From: PALSA-610 sp038213435
GTDB lineage: Bacteria; Actinomycetota; Acidimicrobiia; IMCC26256; PALSA-610
Assembly: GCA_038213435.1 (NCBI GenBank)
Contig: JBBQTI010000016.1
Location: 10,673 to 74,672, forward strand
Length of the DNA: 64,000 nt
Direction: 5' to 3'
Shown piece after piece: positions 34,175-42,229 of this stretch. The translations under genes were made by a program, and so were the position numbers. Numbering within the stretch: the stretch's first letter is position 1; the number at the start of each line of letters is the position of its first letter. Under the pieces are notes generated by a model, which worked only from the letters and a program-made list of their open reading frames with translations, was not told the origin of the DNA and made no database searches.

Positions 34175-35462
34175 ACGCGGCGATACCGACGATCGGTGCC
34201 GAGAGCGCCCGGTCGGCGAGACTGCCGAGGAACGCCCGGTTCGAGAAGTCGAACACACCGCCGTCGGACGCGACCATCAGGTAGCCGTTGCCGTACGCGA
34301 CGAGACCGTCGACCGGCCGGTTCAGCGTCACACTGCCCATCGAGCCACGGAACGGCGCCGAGAACGCGAAGACCCCGCCGTCCGACGCGACCAGCCAGTA
34401 GCCGGCATTGTCGAGCGTGGACCCGATCCCGACGACCGGCTGGTTCAGGTGGCGTCCACCCATCGATCCGCGGAACCTCGCATCGCCGAACGCGAAGACG
34501 CCGCCGTCGCTGCCCACCATGTAATAGCCGAGTCCGGTCGGCGTCGCGGCCGAAGCCACGATCGGACCGTTCAGGTGCACCGACCCGAGATCGCCGTAGG
34601 TGCGCGCGTCGCCGTACGCGAAGACCCGCCCTCGGTTCGAGAACAGCCAGTACCCGGCGCCGGTGGGCGTTGCCGAGATCGTGGTTATCGCCTCGAGACC
34701 CTCCAGGAGCGGCGCGCTACCGAACCTCTGTGCCGTCCCACTCGTGAAGACGTGGCCCTGGGGGTCGACGATCCAGTAGCCGCTCCCGTCGCGCTCGGGC
34801 GTGATCGCCACTGCAACCGATGTCGCGCGGGCTGCCGCGAATGCCGAGCCGAAGTTGTAGACGTTCGCGTCGAGGCCGAGCATCCAGTAACCGACCTCGC
34901 CGAGGGTGAGCACGGGGGCGAACGAGAGATCGGGAGCGACGTCGTTCTGCGGCGTGCCGGTGACGTAATCCATGATCACGGACCACCGGAATTGCCTGAC
35001 GCCCGGGATGCAACCGGCCGGGAACCTCGCGAGGTAGTCGTGCGTCGCGGTGTAACTGGCGACGCCGCTGCAGAACACGAATTCGTCGGAATAGCGCTCC
35101 ACCGCGTGCAGGTTGCCTGCACTGTCGGCGTCGACAACTGCGAAATCGTCGGGTGTGCCATCGAGATTGGTGTCGAGGAACCACTCGACATGGGTGGGTC
35201 GGGTCTTCCAGTTCACGTCGATTCTCGGGTCGACCGGTGCCTTGACGTGCACCGAGAAGGCGTAACCCGCGGCGTCCGTGCCCGCGCCGGCCGTCACGAT
35301 GTCGCCGCGCGCATCTGCGACGTCGCCGACGGCATCGTGGACGAACTCGGTCGGCACCGTGCCCGACTGGAATCCCAACGCGGGCGGTGCGCGTGTTGTG
35401 AGACCTGCGGCCGCCGCCGCGACCGCCGCCACGATCACGACGAGCGACCGACGTTTCCTCAC
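34164..35462 (-). CDS. Exported protein with six GYW/SDGGVF beta-propeller-like repeats
   Basis: A 432-residue secreted protein. A basic start (RKRRSL) and an Ala-rich hydrophobic stretch (residues 7-20) form the signal peptide. Residues 30-200 are a beta-rich domain with Cys pairs (VFCSGVASYTATHDY, AGCIPGVRQF). From about 205 six repeats of 35-40 residues follow, each with GYW(L/M/I)...DGxVFxFG and often FRGSMG. These repeats are common in Acidimicrobiia surface proteins and probably fold as a propeller. The GTG start overlaps the LLM gene's stop (GTGA), tying an exported protein to a cytoplasmic redox operon, which is odd. Confidence 0.75.
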   Translation of the reverse strand: MRKRRSLVVIVAAVAAAAAGLTTRAPPALGFQSGTVPTEFVHDAVGDVADARGDIVTAGAGTDAAGYAFSVHVKAPVDPRIDVNWKTRPTHVEWFLDTNLDGTPDDFAVVDADSAGNLHAVERYSDEFVFCSGVASYTATHDYLARFPAGCIPGVRQFRWSVIMDYVTGTPQNDVAPDLSFAPVLTLGEVGYWMLGLDANVYNFGSAFAAARATSVAVAITPERDGSGYWIVDPQGHVFTSGTAQRFGSAPLLEGLEAITTISATPTGAGYWLFSNRGRVFAYGDARTYGDLGSVHLNGPIVASAATPTGLGYYMVGSDGGVFAFGDARFRGSMGGRHLNQPVVGIGSTLDNAGYWLVASDGGVFAFSAPFRGSMGSVTLNRPVDGLVAYGNGYLMVASDGGVFDFSNRAFLGSLADRALSAPIVGIAAFTT

Positions 35463-36304
35463 GAGGGCCGCAGCACCGCGTCGGCGAAGCGCTGCATGGC
35501 CTCGACCACTTCGGGTGAACGGCGCCACGGCGACACGATCATCCGCGTCACCCCGACGTCTTCCCAACGGCGAACGTCGTCGACCGATGCAACCGGACCT
35601 CCGACAACCACTTGGAACGGCTCAGTCTCGCGCCCGTAGTCGACGAGCAGGGCGCGGAGTGCCCCGACCCGGGAGGCGGCCGACTCCAGCGTGTGACCCA
35701 TCCCGATCCAGCCATCGCCGAGCCGCGCCGCGCGCCGCAGCGCGGCCTTCGACTCGCCACCCACGAGGATGGGGGGCCAGGGCCTCTGAGGCGGTTTCGG
35801 TTCGAACACGACCTCGTCGAACGAGAAGAACTCTCCGTGATGCGAGATCGTCTGCTCGGTGAAGAGACGCTTGCAGACGGCGACCGCCTCGTCGACCCGT
35901 CGGCCGCGCGTCGCGAAGTCGAGTTGCGCGGCGTCCCACTCCTCCTCGAGCCACGACGCTCCGATCCCGAACTCGAATCGGCCGTTGGAGAGGAGATCGA
36001 CGGTCTGCGCACCGCGCGCCGAGGTGAACGGGTGCCGTAGCCCGATGTTGAACACGTGAGTGCCGAGCCGTACGCGTTCCGTGCGGGCCGCGAGAAAGCC
36101 GAGATATGCGAACGGGTCGAAGATCGGCGCGTCGGGAGGTACGGGCGGTAGGGACTCCCCCGGATGCGGCGAGCGCGACATCGTCCGCGTGAAGACCAGA
36201 TGCTCCGGGAGCCACACCGACTCGTAACCGAGCTCCTCGGCCGCGAGCGTCGCGTCGACATGGAAATGGGGATTGAGCGCGCCGAGCGCCACGCCGAATT
36301 TCAC
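35459..36304 (-). CDS. LLM-class F420-dependent oxidoreductase
   Basis: Luciferase-like monooxygenase-fold protein of 281 residues. The N-terminal strand KFGVALGALNPHFH, AEELGYESVWLPEHL, LGTHVFNIGLRHP, GRFEFGIGASWLEEEW and PILVGGESKAALRRAA are typical of actinobacterial F420-dependent members. These transfer hydride between F420 and an alcohol, aldehyde, imine or enone. GTGA overlap with the SDR upstream and the repeat-protein gene downstream puts three genes in one operon. Whether it uses F420 or FMN cannot be proven from sequence alone, and no F420 biosynthesis gene is in the window. Confidence 0.85.
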   Translation of the reverse strand: MKFGVALGALNPHFHVDATLAAEELGYESVWLPEHLVFTRTMSRSPHPGESLPPVPPDAPIFDPFAYLGFLAARTERVRLGTHVFNIGLRHPFTSARGAQTVDLLSNGRFEFGIGASWLEEEWDAAQLDFATRGRRVDEAVAVCKRLFTEQTISHHGEFFSFDEVVFEPKPPQRPWPPILVGGESKAALRRAARLGDGWIGMGHTLESAASRVGALRALLVDYGRETEPFQVVVGGPVASVDDVRRWEDVGVTRMIVSPWRRSPEVVEAMQRFADAVLRPS

Positions 36305-37092
36305 GAGGCGGCCTCTTCGCCCGCGGTGACCCAGCTGCCGTCGAGCGCTCTCCCCCAGCCGCCGGCGGCGAGATTTCCGCCGTCGACGTGGATCGTGGTG
36401 CCGGTGACGAAACGCCCGAGATCGGACGCCAGGAAGATCACGGCCCCGGCAACGTCGTCGGCGTGGCCCGCGACCGGCAGGGGCGTCTTCACGCCGACGT
36501 CGCCGCCGATCCCGGGTGTCGGGATGACGTCGGGTGCGATGCAGTTCACGCGTATACGGCGATCGCCGAGCTCGAGTGCGAGCGACTTCGTAAGGCTGAC
36601 GAGCGCGGCCTTCATCGCGCTGTAGATCGCGAACCCCGGCGCCGCGCGGTGCGCCTCGATCGACGTGATGTTGATCATCGAGGCCCGGCCGTCGGCCGGC
36701 ATGAGCGGAACCGCGGCCCGGACGAAGTGGGTGACACTCGTGAAGTTCTCGCGGACGAGGGAATCCTGGCCCTTGTCGTTGACGTCGAGGAACGCGGCCC
36801 GGAACCCGCCGCCTGCGTTGTTGACGAGCACGTCGAGGCGCGGGAGCGCACCCACCCAATCGCGAACGGCGTCGGCGTCGCGGACGTCGAGTACCGCGGT
36901 TACCGCGCGGCGGCCCGCGGCCTCCACGTCGGCTGCGGTGCGCGCCAGGCCGTCGGCGTCGCGATCGCAGACGGCGAGGTCGGCGCCGAAACGCGCGCAC
37001 GCGCGGGCCACCGCGGCGCCGATGCCCTGCGCCGCGCCCGTGACGAGGACGAGTCGGTCGGTGAGCAGCGCGGACGCGGGCGTGAGCGGCAT
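36301..37092 (-). CDS. SDR-family oxidoreductase
   Basis: A 263-residue short-chain dehydrogenase. TGAAQGIG is at about 18-25, NNAGGG near 92-97, ITSIEAHRAAPGFAIYSAMKAA carries the Ser and Tyr-x3-Lys (split here by family numbering), and VTGTTIHVDGG closes the fold. It leads the operon SDR, LLM enzyme, repeat protein (GTGA overlaps). TAGCCT (37107-37102) lies 9 nt before the ATG. It is divergent from another SDR (37129) across 36 bp. Probable step: oxidation of a secondary alcohol. Confidence 0.85.
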   Translation of the reverse strand: MPLTPASALLTDRLVLVTGAAQGIGAAVARACARFGADLAVCDRDADGLARTAADVEAAGRRAVTAVLDVRDADAVRDWVGALPRLDVLVNNAGGGFRAAFLDVNDKGQDSLVRENFTSVTHFVRAAVPLMPADGRASMINITSIEAHRAAPGFAIYSAMKAALVSLTKSLALELGDRRIRVNCIAPDVIPTPGIGGDVGVKTPLPVAGHADDVAGAVIFLASDLGRFVTGTTIHVDGGNLAAGGWGRALDGSWVTAGEEAAS

Positions 37093-37128
37093 GGCCGGTC
37101 GAGGCTAGCGGCGACTACCGTCGCCCGC

Positions 37129-37917
37129 ATGAGCTACGACCTGACCGGGAAGCACGTATTGGTGACGGGCGCGTCGGCGGGCATCGGCGCCGCGCTCGCG
37201 GTCGGTTTCGCGAAGCGGGGCGCGACCGTCGGGATCTGCGCGCGGCGAACCGAGCAGCTGAACGAGGTACTCGAGCGATGCCGCGTTCACGCGCCGCAGT
37301 CGCGCGCGTGGACGGTCGATCTCGCGGAGCTCGACGGTCTGGCCGCGTTCGCGCGCCGCGCGTCCGACGAGCTGGGCGGGATCGACGTGCTGGTGAACAA
37401 TGCGGGCATCCCGAAGCGCAAGCGGGTCCTCGACCTCACCCCCGCGATCGTCGAATCGACGATGCGCATCAATTACTTCTCGCCCGTACGGCTCACGTTC
37501 GCGCTGCTCGACGAGATCATCGCCCGCGGCGGACGGCTGATGTACGTCTCTTCCGTCGCCGCTCGCCTCTCGCCCCCCGGCGAGGCCGCCTACGCGGCGA
37601 CCAAAGCGGCCATCTCGGCGTGGGCCGAGTGCCTCCAGGTCGACCTGCGCGACACGCCCGTCAAGGTCCACGTGCTCTACCCCGGCGTGATCGACACCGA
37701 GCTGTTCCACTTGCCCGACAACGATCCCCTGGGCACGACCGGCGTCGAGATGCTGCCCGTCGACGCGATCGTCGATCCGGTGCTGACGATGATCGAACAG
37801 GACCACCTGGAGGTCTCGGTGCCCGACTGGTTCAACGGCGTGTACGCGCACAAGTCGGCCGATGTCGCGACCTTCCTCGAGGGAACGATCGCGTTCGCGC
37901 GTTCGCAGCAGTCGTAG
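37129..37917 (+). CDS. SDR-family oxidoreductase
   Basis: A 262-residue SDR of the classical membrane-near/DltE-like type. TGASAGIG (13-20), VNNAG near 90, and catalytic VSSVAAR...AAYAATKAA. The C-terminus differs from the Hsd4-like members: after VLYPGVIDTEL it has a helical tail (ADVATFLEGTIAFARS) as in SDRs acting on lipidic ketones. TACCGT (37116-37121) is 7 nt before the ATG, so it is probably leaderless. It converges on the aldehyde dehydrogenase gene with a 29-bp gap. Confidence 0.85.
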   Translation: MSYDLTGKHVLVTGASAGIGAALAVGFAKRGATVGICARRTEQLNEVLERCRVHAPQSRAWTVDLAELDGLAAFARRASDELGGIDVLVNNAGIPKRKRVLDLTPAIVESTMRINYFSPVRLTFALLDEIIARGGRLMYVSSVAARLSPPGEAAYAATKAAISAWAECLQVDLRDTPVKVHVLYPGVIDTELFHLPDNDPLGTTGVEMLPVDAIVDPVLTMIEQDHLEVSVPDWFNGVYAHKSADVATFLEGTIAFARSQQS

Positions 37918-37946
37918 TTTTCGCGGCGACCCGGCTTCGGGCGGGA

Positions 37947-39416
37947 TCAGGTCGCGGGAAGGCCGACGGTCTTCGTCTCGAGGTACTCCTCGAATCCCGC
38001 GACGCCGTGCTCGCGGCCCTGACCGCTCTCCTTGTAGCCACCGAACGGCGAGTCGGGTCCGAACCACTGACCACCGTTGACGGCGACCGTTCCGGTTCGG
38101 ATGCGCCGTGCGACCGAGACGGCCCGCTCGAGCGACCCACCGTTCACCGCACCCGACAAGCCGTAGCGCGAGTTGTTCGCGATGCGCACCGCGTCGTCGT
38201 CGTCGTCGTCGTACGGGATCACCGCCAGCACCGGACCGAAGATCTCCTGCTGGGCGATCGTCGAGTCGGGGTCGACGTCGACGAAGAGCGTCGGCTGCAC
38301 GTAGTAGCCCTTGTCGAACTGCGTCGCGGCGCCGCCGCCGACGACACACTTCGCGCCTTCCTGCTTGCCCTTCTCGATCAGGCCCAGAACCCGATCGCGC
38401 TGGCGGGCGTTGATCAGGGGACCGGCCATGTTGTTGAAGTCGGTCGGGTCGCCGTAAGGGAAGCTCTCGAACGCGGCCTTCACCATCTCGACACCTTCGT
38501 CGTACCGCGAGCGCGGGAGGAGCAGCCGCGTCGTGATCGCGCAGCCCTGACCGGAGTGCATGCAAACCATGCCCGAGCCCGGCAACACCTCGGCGAAGTC
38601 GGCGTCGTCGAGCACGATGTTCGCGGACTTGCCACCCAGCTCGAGGAACACTCGCTTCAACGTGTCGGCCGCGCGTGCGGAGATGTGCTTGCCGACCGCG
38701 GTCGAACCGGTGAACGAGATCATGTCGACGAGCTCTGAGCCGCTCAGAACGTCGCCGACGGCGGCGGGATCGGACGCGGTGACGACGTTGAAAACGCCGG
38801 CCGGGATATCCGTCTCCTCGGCCGCGAGCCGACCGATCCATGTCGCGGCGTAGGGCGTGTCCGGCGCCGGCTTCAACACGACCGTGCAGCCCGCGGCGAG
38901 GGCGGGCGTGATCTTCGAGAGGTCGAGCATGAAGGGGAAGTTCCACGGTGTGATCGCGCCGATCACGCCGATCGGCTCGCGGATCACGAGCCGGTTCGAG
39001 TTCAGCCCGAAGAACTCGTGGTTCCCCAGCTCGTACTCCCACTCGTAGCGATCGATCAGATCGATGTCCCACTGCATGTCGTCGATGCAGCTGTCCTGCT
39101 GGATCGCAAACGTCAAGCCGATCGGGGTCCCGACCTCGGCGACGATCTGCGGCCGGAGCTCCTCGCGGCGCTTGTCGAGGGCGTCCTTCAATTGCTGGAG
39201 ACACGTCTTGCGAAACGCGCGATCCGTCGACCACGTGGTCTCGTCGAACGAACGCCGGGCGGCGGCAACGGCCCGCTCCATGTCGGCCGTCGACGCGTCG
39301 GCGACCGGGCCGATGACCGACTCGGTGGCGGGGTTGACGTTGTCGTAGGTGCGGGCGCCTTGCGCCTCGACCAGCGCACCGTCGATCAACATCCGGGGCT
39401 CGAACACAAGTTCCAT
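37947..39416 (-). CDS. Aldehyde dehydrogenase family protein
   Basis: NAD(P)-dependent aldehyde dehydrogenase of 489 residues. ITPWNFPFMLDLSKI, LKPAPDTPY, FTGSTAVGKHI, the catalytic Glu in LELGGKSAN and the catalytic Cys in HSGQGCAI are all intact, as are EIFGPVLAVIPYDD and PFGGYKESGQGREHG. A good Shine-Dalgarno (GGAGGG, 7 nt) precedes the ATG. It oxidises an aldehyde to an acid that one of the ligases could activate, or may serve the gamma-glutamyl-amine route (54392-56475), 15 kb away. Monocistronic between two convergent/divergent neighbours. Confidence 0.92.
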   Translation of the reverse strand: MELVFEPRMLIDGALVEAQGARTYDNVNPATESVIGPVADASTADMERAVAAARRSFDETTWSTDRAFRKTCLQQLKDALDKRREELRPQIVAEVGTPIGLTFAIQQDSCIDDMQWDIDLIDRYEWEYELGNHEFFGLNSNRLVIREPIGVIGAITPWNFPFMLDLSKITPALAAGCTVVLKPAPDTPYAATWIGRLAAEETDIPAGVFNVVTASDPAAVGDVLSGSELVDMISFTGSTAVGKHISARAADTLKRVFLELGGKSANIVLDDADFAEVLPGSGMVCMHSGQGCAITTRLLLPRSRYDEGVEMVKAAFESFPYGDPTDFNNMAGPLINARQRDRVLGLIEKGKQEGAKCVVGGGAATQFDKGYYVQPTLFVDVDPDSTIAQQEIFGPVLAVIPYDDDDDDAVRIANNSRYGLSGAVNGGSLERAVSVARRIRTGTVAVNGGQWFGPDSPFGGYKESGQGREHGVAGFEEYLETKTVGLPAT

Positions 39417-39474
39417 GGTTTTCCCTCCGCGCGGTGGTCGGCCCAGGGTACGCGGGTGGGTAGCGTCATGTCCG

Positions 39475-41037
39475 ATGCGCATCGCCGCGCTCGACCTCGG
39501 ATCGAACTCCTTCCATCTGCTCGTCGCGGACGTGCACGTCGATGGCACGTTCACCGCCGTCGCCCGGGAGAAGGAGATGCTCCGTCTCGGCGACGACGTC
39601 GCCCGGCACGGCCGCATCCCCCCTCCAACGGCCGACCGCGCCGTCGCGGCGGTCCGCCGCCTCCGCCAGCTCGCCGACGCACTCGGCGCCCGCGAGGTGA
39701 TCGCGCGGGCGACCAGTGCGATCCGCACCGCCGCCAACGGCAGCGAGTTCGTCGACCGCATCGAGGCCGAGACCGGTGTCGAGGTCGAGGTGATCAACGG
39801 GATCGAGGAGGCCCGGCTCGTGTTCGCAGCGGTGCGGGCGAGTGTCGTGCTCGAGCCTGCGCCCGCGTTGTGCATCGACGTCGGCGGCGGCAGCGTGGAG
39901 ATCATGATCGGCGATTCCTCGGGACTGCGGTGGGCGACGAGCCTGCCGCTCGGGGTCGGCCGGCTCACGGCGGAGTGCGTGCACGACGACCCTCCTTCGA
40001 GGGCTGACCGCAAGCGACTCGACGCGCGCATACGGGTCGGACTGGAACCACTCGTCGACGAGGTGCGCAGTCGCCGGCCGCGACTCGCGGTCGGCACGAG
40101 CGGAACGCTCAACGACCTCGTGCGAATGGCGGTCGCGTTGCGTTCCGGCGAGAGCACCATGCCCGCGAGCACCAACGCACTGCGAGCGACGCGCGCCGAC
40201 ATCGAAGCGCTGCACGAACGCATCATGGCGGCGAAGACATCCGAACGGCGGCGAATGCCCGGACTCGAGGAGCAGCGGCGCGCCGAGCTTTTGCCGGCCG
40301 GTTCCACCCTCTTGCTGCGGGCACTCGAGCTGTTCGACCTCGAAGGTTTGACCGTGAGCGACTGGGCGCTGCGCGAGGGCATCGTGCTCGACGCGGTGCG
40401 CAGTCACGATCCGAGTGACTTTTCGGACGATCCGCGGGCCTTACGGCGCGCGTCGGTCGCGAGCCTCGCCCGGCGTTGCAACTCCGACGTCACACACACC
40501 ACGCACGTCGCAGACCTTGCCCTGCGACTGTTCGACCAGACCGCCGACCTCCATGAGCTCGGCGCACCCGACCGCGAGATGCTCGAGTTCGCAGCACTGC
40601 TGCACGACGTCGGCCAGCACGTGTCGCGCCGGGGACACCACCGGCACGCGGCCTACCTGGTCGAGAACGGGGAGCTGCGCGGATTCGAGCCGTTCGAGAT
40701 CGCGTTCCTCGCCGCGCTCGTGCGTCATCACCGGCGCGGCGACCCGAAATCCTCCGAGGCCCGCTTCGGCGCGCTCTCCGCCGACGACCGGGCCCGGCTC
40801 CGAAAGCTCGCCGCCCTGCTCCGAGTCGCGGACGGGCTGGACCGGGGGCGCCGGGGCGGGGTTGAGGATCTGGAGGCGTTTGTGGGTAAGGACCTCGTAG
40901 TCGTTCGACTCTCGACCCGCGACGACGCCGAGCTGGAGCTTTGGGGTGCCCGCAGACGCCGCGAACTGTTCGAAAAGGTCTTTGAACGGGAGCTCGAGCT
41001 GGTCGTGGGCGGATTTCGGGCATCGGCAGACGCATGA
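39475..41037 (+). CDS. Exopolyphosphatase/GppA phosphatase with HD domain
   Basis: A 520-residue enzyme of the Ppx/GppA family, hydrolysing polyphosphate or pppGpp. Residues 1-300 are the actin-like ATPase fold: ALDLGSNSFHLLVADV, RATSAIRTAANG, IDVGGGSVEI and LAVGTSGTLNDL. Residues 320-500 are an HD-type domain (HTTHVADLALRLF, LLHDVGQHVSRRGHHRHAAY, LVRHHRRGDP). The two-domain form is that of long Ppx proteins. TAGCGT (39461-39466) lies 8 nt before the ATG; a closer ATG at 39468 is out of frame. It implies stress or phosphate-storage control unrelated to the catabolic genes. Confidence 0.9.
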   Translation: MRIAALDLGSNSFHLLVADVHVDGTFTAVAREKEMLRLGDDVARHGRIPPPTADRAVAAVRRLRQLADALGAREVIARATSAIRTAANGSEFVDRIEAETGVEVEVINGIEEARLVFAAVRASVVLEPAPALCIDVGGGSVEIMIGDSSGLRWATSLPLGVGRLTAECVHDDPPSRADRKRLDARIRVGLEPLVDEVRSRRPRLAVGTSGTLNDLVRMAVALRSGESTMPASTNALRATRADIEALHERIMAAKTSERRRMPGLEEQRRAELLPAGSTLLLRALELFDLEGLTVSDWALREGIVLDAVRSHDPSDFSDDPRALRRASVASLARRCNSDVTHTTHVADLALRLFDQTADLHELGAPDREMLEFAALLHDVGQHVSRRGHHRHAAYLVENGELRGFEPFEIAFLAALVRHHRRGDPKSSEARFGALSADDRARLRKLAALLRVADGLDRGRRGGVEDLEAFVGKDLVVVRLSTRDDAELELWGARRRRELFEKVFERELELVVGGFRASADA

Positions 41038-41088
41038 CCAGCCCGAACGCCCGGAGCGGGCGGGCCGGGATGATTCGTCACATCGGCG

Positions 41089-41113
41089 GCCCGGGCGGTC
41101 AAATGACCCGGGC
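41089..41113. promoter_or_regulatory. Inverted repeat upstream of TetR gene
   Basis: GGTCA-AA-TGACC (41097-41108) is flanked by GCCCGGG and CGGGC arms, giving a 25-bp bulged hairpin between Ppx/GppA and the TetR gene. It could be the TetR operator or the Ppx terminator. Confidence 0.35.
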
Positions 41114-41157
41114 GATCCGGCGAGCAGGCAGAGGCAGATGAACCTGGGAAGCGATCG

Positions 41158-41760
41158 ATGAGTCCCACCCGGCGTGAGCTGGTGCGCGCGACCCGCACGC
41201 GTATCGTCGAGGCCGCCGGCCGCCTCACCCGCGATCGCGGGGCGTCCGGATTCAGCATGGACGTGCTCGCCAAGGAAGCCGGCGTCGCTCGTGCGACGGT
41301 GTACGAGCATTTCCGCTCCAAGCGCTCCGTTCTCGACGAGCTCGCATCGTCGATCGCACGGACGGTGACGATGGACGATGAACGGAACGCGACCAGCGAT
41401 CCGCTGGTCGCGTTGCGCGACATCCTCGGCGCGGTTTGCCGCCACTGGGCGGAGCACGAGGAACGGATGAGCGGCCTGCGGACGCTCACCGCGCTCACGG
41501 GGGGCGATCAGGCCGGCGAAGGGATCGACGACAAGCAACTGCGCCGGCTCATGGAGGCGCTGGCCGCGTCGGGCCAGATGCGCGCCCATTGGACGATCGA
41601 TGAAGCCACCGACGCGCTCGGCGCGCTTACTTCGTACGCGACCTACGAGCGGCTCCGACGCGCGCCGCGCACGCCCGAACAGGTCGAAGCCGTGCTCGCC
41701 AAGCTCGTCGTGTCGATCGTCAGCCGCAGCCCGAACGGCTCCCCGAGCGGCCACGCCTGA
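41158..41760 (+). CDS. TetR-family transcriptional regulator
   Basis: A 200-residue TetR-type regulator. RTRIVEAAGRLTRDRG opens the DNA-binding domain and AGVARATVYEHFRSKRSV is the helix-turn-helix (about 38-60). The ligand domain includes a Trp/His-rich stretch (CRHWAEHEERM). It follows Ppx/GppA by 120 bp on the same strand and converges on the DUF35/thiolase operon, with a 28-bp gap. Autoregulation through the palindrome at 41097 is plausible; further targets may be the thiolase/DUF35 genes. Confidence 0.87.
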   Translation: MSPTRRELVRATRTRIVEAAGRLTRDRGASGFSMDVLAKEAGVARATVYEHFRSKRSVLDELASSIARTVTMDDERNATSDPLVALRDILGAVCRHWAEHEERMSGLRTLTALTGGDQAGEGIDDKQLRRLMEALAASGQMRAHWTIDEATDALGALTSYATYERLRRAPRTPEQVEAVLAKLVVSIVSRSPNGSPSGHA

Positions 41761-41788
41761 TCGGCGCGCATCTCGCGGTCGAGCCCCC

Positions 41789-42229
41789 TTACTCGGCGGC
41801 GACGAAATCGACGAAGCCGAGCTGGTCGCCGGCGCGACGGAACGCGGCGCGCACCCGCATGCCGATGCGCGCCTCGGCCGGATCGAGCATCGGCATCGCC
41901 GCGATCAGCCGCGCGCCGTCTTCGTCGAGGTCGACGGTCGCAACGACGAACGGAATGCGTTCGTTGAACGGCGGCACACCGTTCTGGCGGATCACCGTGA
42001 ACGAATACACGGTGCCTTCGCCGCTCGCGGTCACCCACGCGAGGGTCTGCTTCCCGCAATGGCTGCACAGCATCCGTGCGTAGTGCTGGTGCCGTCCACA
42101 ACTCGAGCAGTGCTGGATTCGGAGCTCGTTGCGACCCGCGCCCTCCCAGAACTCCCGGTCCTCGTGGGTGGGCCGCGGCATCAGCCACTTCGGAACGTCG
42201 CTCCAGTCCGGCATCGCCGAGTCCGGCAT
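41789..42229 (-). CDS. DUF35/OB-fold protein with zinc ribbon (thiolase partner)
   Basis: A 146-residue protein of the DUF35 family: a rubredoxin-like zinc ribbon with two CxxC knuckles (CSSCGRHQHYARMLCSHCG, about 40-58), then an OB fold (GTVYSFTVIRQ, IPFVVATVDLDEDG). DUF35 proteins bind acyl-CoA and form complexes with thiolase-like Ltp proteins, making steroid side-chain aldolases. The start ATG shares its A with the thiolase's TGA stop (TGATG), so the two are made in fixed proportion. This pairing strongly supports a complex with the protein encoded at 42229-43404. Confidence 0.88.
   Translation of the reverse strand: MPDSAMPDWSDVPKWLMPRPTHEDREFWEGAGRNELRIQHCSSCGRHQHYARMLCSHCGKQTLAWVTASGEGTVYSFTVIRQNGVPPFNERIPFVVATVDLDEDGARLIAAMPMLDPAEARIGMRVRAAFRRAGDQLGFVDFVAAE

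Noticed and set aside
37105..39234. 709-codon minus-strand open frame
   Set aside because: Out-of-frame with the aldehyde dehydrogenase, whose catalytic motifs are all in the frame ending at 37947.
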